Made by a program: the position numbers and the translations under genes. Shown here piece by piece: positions 45,838-50,525 of a stretch of 50,525 nt of DNA. The DNA is from a virus: IMG/VR virus record IMGVR_UViG_3300023179_000158, positions 1-50,525 of that record. The stretch is one strand, 5' to 3'. Numbering within the stretch: position 1 is the first letter of the stretch; every line of letters starts with the position of its first letter. The notes beneath the pieces are model-generated. The model did not search any database and was not told the DNA's origin. It worked only from the letters and a program-made list of their open reading frames with translations.

Positions 45838-46086
45838 ATGTTTTTAAGAGAATTTATTTACTTTGACAAGCAATCTTCAGAACCTGTTGAAGATAACCGT
45901 TATTTGAGTCAAAACGATACCAGCGTTCTTAAAGATAAGGACGTTCGTAAAGTTCGTTTAACTCTCAAAACTCTTAATGAAATACGAAAAGCGGGCGAGG
46001 CTTTCGAAAAAGAGCGTAAAGAAGAACTTAGTTTAGTAAGAAAAATGTATGCTGCTCCACCACCAGAAGCAGCAGGACAGATGTAA
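45838..46086 (+). CDS. Small prohead-core-type protein (gp67 position), 82 aa
   Basis: It occupies the position of T4 gene 67, between portal and protease. The N-terminus MFLREFIYFDKQ is a short hydrophobic helix; the middle VRKVRLTLKTLNEIRKAGEA is a charged helix that I remember from small proteins next to gp20 in marine T4-like phages. Helical throughout, no membrane segment. Probably a core component of the prohead scaffold, but the sequence alone does not prove it. Starts 8 bp after the portal stop. Confidence 0.6.
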   Translation: MFLREFIYFDKQSSEPVEDNRYLSQNDTSVLKDKDVRKVRLTLKTLNEIRKAGEAFEKERKEELSLVRKMYAAPPPEAAGQM

Positions 46087-46243
46087 CTGGAATTTTTTTA
46101 CAATTTTTTTATCAATTAGAGGTAAAACTCTATCAACTTTAGGTCAAAATGAGTCGTTTTTGGCCTATTTCACATATATTATAAGATAACTCTGTAAATA
46201 TACTCGACAGCCTTGCCGCTACAGTTTAAGGAGAATAACGGTC
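46087..46243 (+). promoter_or_regulatory. Intergenic region before the head-core operon; candidate degenerate late promoter TGTAAATA
   Basis: AT-rich gap of 157 bp without a gene. It holds runs of T (46091-46110), a small TAGAG/CTCTA inverted repeat near 46117-46132, and TGTAAATA at 46193-46200, one mismatch from the late consensus. A message from there would have a leader of about 37 nt with AAGGAG before the ATG at 46244. Confidence 0.45.
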
Positions 46244-47254
46244 ATGACTAAATTTGAACAATTATTAGACTATCTCGTGAATGAAGAGATGGACAAAGCC
46301 AATGAGCTTTTCCACGAGATAGTTGTAGAAAAAAGCCGCGATATCTATGAAAATTTAATCGCAGAAGAAGAACAAGAAGAAGAAGTCGAAGAAGCAGCCG
46401 ACGAAGAAGTCGATGAATCTGATGAAGAAGTAGACGAATCTGCCGACGAAGATGATGTAGATGAGTCCTACGACGAGGACATGGAAGAAGCCGAAGAAGA
46501 ATTAGAAGATTCTTACATGATGGACGGTGATGACGAAATGCCTCCACAAGATGGTACAGATGACCTAGGTGCAGATGCTGGCATGGACGATATGGAAGCA
46601 GGAATGGGCGCCGAAGAAGAAGTCAAAATGGACATCATGGCAGCTATCGAAAAGTTAGAACAGGCCTTCGCAGCCATGGGCGGTGAATCATCTGCTGATG
46701 ATATAGGAAACGACATGGATGACATGGGTGCAGACGATGATAAGCCCGCAGAAGAAATGATGGGGTTTTCAGAAGGTCGTCGCATGACACGTGAGTATGT
46801 TGAGAAAGTTGGTAATGACTGGGATAAAAACAGTCAGAAACAACAGGGCGCAATCGTTGGTAAGAACACAGGCGACAGCATGCCTTCGGGAGAAAATACC
46901 AAAAGCCCAATCAGCTCAGGTAAAGGCAAGCCTACAACTGGTGCCACAGCACACAATATTCTAGGTGGTAAGGGCGGTATGGAAGGTGGACATAACACCG
47001 GAACAAGTCCAAACAAGCCAAGCAAAGGTATTAATCCAGAAAGTGGTGAGAAATTTACAAAAGGTGTTACTACAAACCTAGACGGTTCTACAACTGGTGT
47101 TAAGAAGTTAAGCAAGGTTGCAGGCGGTCACGGCGCTGAGAAGAAAGGTTCTGGCCCAGGTCCAGTAGGTTCTGGAACAGGTGACAAGGCTGGTCAAACC
47201 AGTGTTGGGCAGGTCAAGAGCCCAATCAATGGTGCTCCAGGACGTAACGCCTAA
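46244..47254 (+). CDS. Acidic prohead core protein, 336 aa
   Basis: Three zones. Residues 1-45 are helical (LLDYLVNEEMDKANELFHEI, VEKSRDIYENLIAEE), ending in IAE, a possible gp21 cleavage site of the (L/I)-x-E type. Residues about 40-175 are extremely acidic (Asp/Glu/Met repeats such as EEVDESDEEVDES). Residues about 190-336 are Gly/Lys/Ser/Thr-rich and probably disordered, ending SPINGAPGRNA. Acidic core proteins of this type accompany gp21-gp22 in T4-like phages and are degraded or expelled before packaging. The ATG has AAGGAG about 10 nt upstream. It is far larger than T4 gp67 (80 aa), so the equivalence is by position and composition only. Confidence 0.65.
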   Translation: MTKFEQLLDYLVNEEMDKANELFHEIVVEKSRDIYENLIAEEEQEEEVEEAADEEVDESDEEVDESADEDDVDESYDEDMEEAEEELEDSYMMDGDDEMPPQDGTDDLGADAGMDDMEAGMGAEEEVKMDIMAAIEKLEQAFAAMGGESSADDIGNDMDDMGADDDKPAEEMMGFSEGRRMTREYVEKVGNDWDKNSQKQQGAIVGKNTGDSMPSGENTKSPISSGKGKPTTGATAHNILGGKGGMEGGHNTGTSPNKPSKGINPESGEKFTKGVTTNLDGSTTGVKKLSKVAGGHGAEKKGSGPGPVGSGTGDKAGQTSVGQVKSPINGAPGRNA

Positions 47255-47266
47255 TAGAGATACGTA

Positions 47267-47896
47267 ATGAAACTAGCCTATCTACGTGAACATCTAAGTT
47301 TTGACCAGGCTCAAGCAGTGCTTGAGTCTGACGACAAGGATGGCAAAAGCCTTTATCTAAAAGGTATAGCAATTCAAGGTGGTATACGTAACGCTAATCA
47401 GCGTGTGTATCCTGTTGATGAAATTGAACGTGCTGTGAAAACACTTAACGATCAGATTCAAAATGGATATTCAGTTCTAGGCGAAGTTGATCATCCTGAT
47501 GATTTAAAAGTTAATTTGGACCGCGTTTCACATATGATTACTCAGATGTGGATGGAGGGTCCGAACGGATATGGAAAGATGAAAATCCTTCCAACTCCAA
47601 TGGGTAACTTAGTTCGTACCATGCTGGAAAGCGGTGTAAAACTTGGTGTAAGTTCTCGTGGTAGCGGCAATGTTAACGACATGAACGGCCATGTGTCTGA
47701 TTTCGAGATCATTACGGTAGATATAGTTGCTCAACCCAGTGCGCCCGGTGCGTATCCTACTCCTGTTTATGAACATCTCATGAATACACGCAATGGATAT
47801 CGTGCTATACAGGTTGCACAAGAAGTAAAAGAAGATCCAAAGGCCCAGAAATACTTGAAAGAATCACTTCTTTCGATTATAAAAGGTCTAAAATAA
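47267..47896 (+). CDS. 21: Prohead protease gp21
   Basis: 209 aa, like T4 gp21 (212 aa). A herpesvirus-type serine protease fold: GEVDHP with His76 and GVSSRGSG with Ser129/Ser130 as the catalytic pair, followed by VDIVAQPSAPGA. It matures the head by cutting scaffold, core and capsid proteins after (L/I)-x-E and also cuts itself; AVLE at residues 17-20 is a possible self-cleavage site. Located between the acidic core protein (12 bp) and scaffold gp22 (18 bp). Confidence 0.94.
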   Translation: MKLAYLREHLSFDQAQAVLESDDKDGKSLYLKGIAIQGGIRNANQRVYPVDEIERAVKTLNDQIQNGYSVLGEVDHPDDLKVNLDRVSHMITQMWMEGPNGYGKMKILPTPMGNLVRTMLESGVKLGVSSRGSGNVNDMNGHVSDFEIITVDIVAQPSAPGAYPTPVYEHLMNTRNGYRAIQVAQEVKEDPKAQKYLKESLLSIIKGLK

Positions 47897-47914
47897 GCCC
47901 GAGGAGAAAAGTAA

Positions 47915-49000
47915 ATGTTGGACGCATTCAAAAAGTTAGTCGAAAGTGGTGCTATTTCAGAGGATTTAGGTACTGAATTAGAAACCGCTCTTGCTGCTAA
48001 AATTCAAGAGAATCGCGACCAAGTCACTGCTCAACTTCGAGAAGAATTTGCTACAAAATATCAACATGATAAGCAGTTGATGGTTGAAGCAATCGACAAG
48101 ATGTTAAGCGAGAGACTGGCCGTTGAAGTGTCCGAATTGCATGAAGACAAAAAATCTTTAGCAGAAGCAAAAGCTCGTTATGAACAAAAAATGACAGCAG
48201 ATGCTAAGGTGTTAGAAAGTTTTGTTATCAAGCAGCTAGGTAAAGAAATTGTGGAGTTCCAAGGCGATCGTAAGAAAGTTAGTGAGAACTTTTCCAAGTT
48301 AGAGCAATTTGTTGTACACGCTCTAGCCAAAGAGATTTCAGAATTTGCTCAAGACAAGAAAGATCTAGCAAAGACCAAGGTCAAACTAGTTCGTGAAGCA
48401 AAAGCAAAATTTGAAGAAATTAAAGCTGATTTTATCAAGCAAGGTGCTCGTGTTGTCGAAAACGCTATCACTACCAAACTCAAGGCTGAAATTACTCAGT
48501 TGAGAGAAGATATTGACAGTGCTCGCAATAACGCATTTGGTCGCAAGATATATGAAGCATTTGCACAAGAATATTCTTCTTCATTCTTAAATGAAAAATC
48601 AGAAACAGCAAAACTGTTAAAGATTATTCAAAAGAAAGATCAGGAATTATCCGAAGCAAAGCAGGCTGTTGCTGAAAAGGCTACCATTGTAGAATCTAAA
48701 GAGCGCGAAATACGTGTTACAAAGGATTTAATGGAACGCAAACAGGTAATGGCAGAGTTATTAGCACCATTAGGTGCCGATAAGAGAGAGCTTATGAAGC
48801 AATTATTAGAGAGTGTACAAACTTTTAAACTTCAAACAGCTTTTGACAAGTACCTACCAACAGTGATGGAAGGCGAAATCAAGAAGCCAGCCAAGGCTGT
48901 ACTAACTGAGGGAACCGAAGTTACTGGGAATCGTGAAACAAAGCCAGAGGTAGGCTTAGATAATATATTAGACATCCGTAAGTTGGCGGGTCTAAAATAA
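47915..49000 (+). CDS. 22: Prohead scaffold protein gp22
   Basis: 361 aa, larger than T4 gp22 (269 aa). Almost entirely charged heptad-type helix (AKIQENRDQVTAQLREEFAT, KKSLAEAKARYEQKM, KDLAKTKVKLVREAKAKFEE), as expected for the coiled-coil scaffold core. The C-terminus (NILDIRKLAGLK) is a short conserved tail that may contact the capsid protein. It is degraded by gp21 during maturation. AGGAGA is well placed before the ATG, predicting high expression. Confidence 0.9.
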   Translation: MLDAFKKLVESGAISEDLGTELETALAAKIQENRDQVTAQLREEFATKYQHDKQLMVEAIDKMLSERLAVEVSELHEDKKSLAEAKARYEQKMTADAKVLESFVIKQLGKEIVEFQGDRKKVSENFSKLEQFVVHALAKEISEFAQDKKDLAKTKVKLVREAKAKFEEIKADFIKQGARVVENAITTKLKAEITQLREDIDSARNNAFGRKIYEAFAQEYSSSFLNEKSETAKLLKIIQKKDQELSEAKQAVAEKATIVESKEREIRVTKDLMERKQVMAELLAPLGADKRELMKQLLESVQTFKLQTAFDKYLPTVMEGEIKKPAKAVLTEGTEVTGNRETKPEVGLDNILDIRKLAGLK

Positions 49001-49019
49001 TTCAAGGAGACAAAAGGAA

Positions 49020-50201
49020 ATGTCACAACTATTAAATGAAAGATGGTCAGAGACCAAAGAAGCTCTGCTTGAAGGCCTATCTGGTGTTCGTCGTGCTTCT
49101 ATGAACGTTTGTTTAGAAAACACACGTAAGTACTTGGCTGAAAGTGCAACAGCTGGTGCAACAAGTGCTGGTAATATCGCTACATTAAACCGCGTTATTC
49201 TTCCAGTTATTCGTCGTGTTATGCCAACAGTTATTGCTAACGAAATTATTGGTGTTCAGCCAATGACAGGACCTGTTGCACAGATCCACACTCTACGTGT
49301 TCGTTATGCTGATGCTGCTGACGGTGTAGTAGCAGGTGAAGAGGCACTAAGCCCATTCAAGATTGCCGCTGCTTACTCCGGTAACAACAACGATAGCAAT
49401 CCTAAGGCTGATAGCACTGCTGCTCTAGAAGGTCGTCCAGGCCGTCGTATGAGCATTCAAATCTTGAAAACACCTGTGGAAGCCAAGAGCCGCAAACTAA
49501 GCGCACGTTGGACTTTCGAGGCTGCTCAAGATGCTCAAGCACAACAAGGTATCGACATTGAGGCAGAAATCATGGCCGCTCTAGCACAAGAAATTACTGC
49601 TGAGATCGACCAAGAAATCCTAGCTTCTTTACGTAGTTTAGCAACTGTAGAAGAAACATATGACCAGTCATTAGTTTCAGGTACAGCTACATTCGTTGGT
49701 GACGAACATGCTGCTCTAGCAATTCAAATCAACCGTGTTAGCAACTTGATTGCTCAGCGTACACGTCGTGGCGCTGGTAACTGGGCAGTTGTTTCTAACC
49801 AGGCTCTTACAATTCTACAGAGTGCAACAACATCAGCATTTGCTCGTACCACAGAAGGTACATTCGAAGCACCTACAAACACCAAGTTTGTTGGTACATT
49901 GAACGGCGCAATGCGTGTTTATGTTGATGCATATATGCCTGACACAACAGCACAGAATGATAACCAGATCCTAATCGGTTATAAGGGTTCAAGCGAGGCT
50001 GACGCCGCTGCTTTCTATTGCCCATATATTCCTCTAATGAGTTCTGGTGTTGTTCTAGACCCAGCAACATTCGAGCCAGTAGTTGGCTTCTTAACACGTT
50101 ACGGCTATGTTGAGTTAACAAACACAGCATCTAGCTTAGGTAACGCTGCCGACTATCTAGGTAAGGTTTCTATTACTACAGCTAACGTTAGCTTCAAGTA
50201 A
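49020..50201 (+). CDS. 23: Major capsid protein gp23
   Basis: 393 aa, shorter than T4 gp23 (521 aa). It has the HK97-fold T4-type signature: a scaffold-like N-terminal peptide, YLAE at residues 38-41 as the predicted gp21 cleavage site (T4 cuts after LAE65), LNRVILPVIRRVMPTVIANE, IIGVQPMTGPVAQIHTLRVR, and a C-terminal PYIPLMSSGVVLDP and GFLTRYGYVEL. It lacks part of the insertion domain present in T4. After cleavage the mature subunit would have about 352 residues. AAGGAG precedes the ATG and a strong terminator follows. Confidence 0.96.
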   Translation: MSQLLNERWSETKEALLEGLSGVRRASMNVCLENTRKYLAESATAGATSAGNIATLNRVILPVIRRVMPTVIANEIIGVQPMTGPVAQIHTLRVRYADAADGVVAGEEALSPFKIAAAYSGNNNDSNPKADSTAALEGRPGRRMSIQILKTPVEAKSRKLSARWTFEAAQDAQAQQGIDIEAEIMAALAQEITAEIDQEILASLRSLATVEETYDQSLVSGTATFVGDEHAALAIQINRVSNLIAQRTRRGAGNWAVVSNQALTILQSATTSAFARTTEGTFEAPTNTKFVGTLNGAMRVYVDAYMPDTTAQNDNQILIGYKGSSEADAAAFYCPYIPLMSSGVVLDPATFEPVVGFLTRYGYVELTNTASSLGNAADYLGKVSITTANVSFK

Positions 50202-50229
50202 TTTAGAAAAAGTTGCTTTAAGGAGATAC

Positions 50230-50256
50230 AAGAACCCGCTTCGGCGGGTTTCTTGT
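50230..50256 (+). terminator. Rho-independent terminator after gp23
   Basis: ACAAGAACCCGC, loop TTCG, GCGGGTTTCTTGT: a GC stem closed by a UUCG tetraloop and extended by A-U pairs with one bulged T, in the 3' region of the capsid operon. The T-rich 3' arm can act as the release tract. Confidence 0.85.
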
Positions 50257-50262
50257 TAAATA
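50255..50262 (+). promoter_or_regulatory. Possible degenerate late promoter, GTTAAATA
   Basis: The gene at 50324 lies after the gp23 terminator and needs its own promoter. The closest late-type element is GTTAAATA at the edge of the terminator, two mismatches from TATAAATA; the same variant occurs ahead of the - strand virion block. A GCGG/CCGC hairpin (50277-50290) would lie in the leader. Confidence 0.35.
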
Positions 50263-50323
50263 CACTGTCTAATTATGCGGCACCAACCGCGTAGACCTCG
50301 AACGTCATTATAAGGAGAAACAA

Positions 50324-50525
50324 ATGGGACGTCCAATTAAAAAGAAATTTTTCGGTAACCTAAATCAAGGTTCAACTAGCACCACAACTGACAACGGCAT
50401 TGGTGGTGAAGGAGTAGCTAGTGTAACCATATTAACAACTGGTTCTGGTTTTAATAGCACAACTACAACAGTTACATTTACAGCACCACAATTACCTGGA
50501 GGCGTTACAGCTCAAGGATCGGCAA
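50324..50525 (+). CDS. Virion structural protein, N-terminal part, cut by window edge
   Basis: 67 codons visible. MGRPIKKKFFGN is a basic start that I recall from a structural protein following gp23 in marine T4-like phages. It continues VASVTILTTGSGF and TVTFTAPQLPGGVTA, a beta-rich NxGxG(Y/F)-type repeat that also occurs in the giant protein. TAAGGAG lies 6 nt before the ATG, predicting strong expression. Candidate head decoration or accessory protein; the role is inference from position. Confidence 0.65.
   Translation, partial: MGRPIKKKFFGNLNQGSTSTTTDNGIGGEGVASVTILTTGSGFNSTTTTVTFTAPQLPGGVTAQGSA

Noticed and set aside
46117-46132. Terminator after the small prohead-core gene (TAGAG/CTCTA hairpin)
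   Set aside because: The stem is short and AT-rich and is not followed by a T run; the T runs precede it.
46248-47115. Several open frames on the - strand opposite the acidic core protein
   Set aside because: Shadow frames caused by repetitive GAA/GAT codons on the coding strand; they are Leu/Arg- or Ser/Pro-rich with no start signals.
1-50525. CRISPR arrays, insertion sequences, integrase or attachment sites
   Set aside because: No spaced direct repeats, transposase or integrase motifs seen; the gene content fits a lytic phage.

Overview
The window is a piece of the genome of a large T4-like contractile-tailed phage (myovirus), most likely an uncultured marine one. It carries T4-type genes for late transcription (gp55), recombination nuclease (gp47/gp46), RNase H, DHFR and thymidylate synthase, baseplate (gp53, gp25, gp6, gp5, gp26-like), tape measure, and the head cassette gp20-gp21-gp22-gp23. 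The DNA is AT-rich. Genes are packed head to tail with 4-20 bp overlaps, and no tRNA, rRNA, CRISPR or insertion sequence is visible. Several unnamed genes have the look of small proteins shared among marine T4-like phages (my recollection; no search was run). The host cannot be fixed from this sequence. Near-consensus sigma70 promoters point to a bacterium with an ordinary housekeeping sigma factor.

Layout. (1) 1-6918, + strand: the 3' end of RNase H, four small unknown genes, a MoxR-type AAA+ ATPase and a VWA/metallopeptidase-like partner (each with its own sigma70-type promoter and a terminator between them), three more unknown genes, then DHFR and thymidylate synthase. (2) 6915-34830, - strand: a virion block read from right to left. 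It starts with a tail-tube-cap-like protein, gp53, a 778-aa hub-like protein, gp5 with a C-terminal lytic transglycosylase, gp25 and a large gp6. It continues with a 4512-aa giant structural protein, a collagen-like fibre, a conserved structural protein and three paralogous fibre proteins. (3) 34946-39631, + strand: gp55, gp47, gp46, two small basic proteins (one Hc1/histone-H1-like) and a GIY-YIG endonuclease. (4) 39632-40091: about 460 bp without a gene, rich in hairpins. (5) 40092-40649, + strand: a repeat-containing protein, possibly a head protein. (6) 40635-41725, - strand: gp26-like protein and a short downstream frame linked by a canonical -1 slippery heptamer. (7) 41801-50525, + strand: tape measure, portal, two prohead-core proteins, protease gp21, scaffold gp22, major capsid gp23, a terminator, and the start of one more structural gene.

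How it works together. Sigma70-type promoters (TTGACA/TATAAT) precede the MoxR, VWA, gp55 and gp47 genes, so these are probably read by host polymerase before virion assembly. gp55 then directs polymerase to late promoters of the T4 form NATAAATA, found ahead of several virion genes. gp46/gp47 and RNase H serve replication and recombination; DHFR and ThyA supply dTMP. gp20-23 build the head, the tape measure with the gp26-like chaperone builds the tail, and the - strand block builds the baseplate and host-contact fibres.

Most worth checking: the probable -1 frameshift joining the gp26-like gene to the next frame (a lambda G/GT-like arrangement in a T4-type tail module); the hairpin-rich intergenic region behind the GIY-YIG endonuclease; three virion genes with a late-promoter motif exactly 5 nt before the start codon and no ribosome binding site (possible leaderless late mRNAs); and the 4512-aa FG-GAP-containing virion protein.
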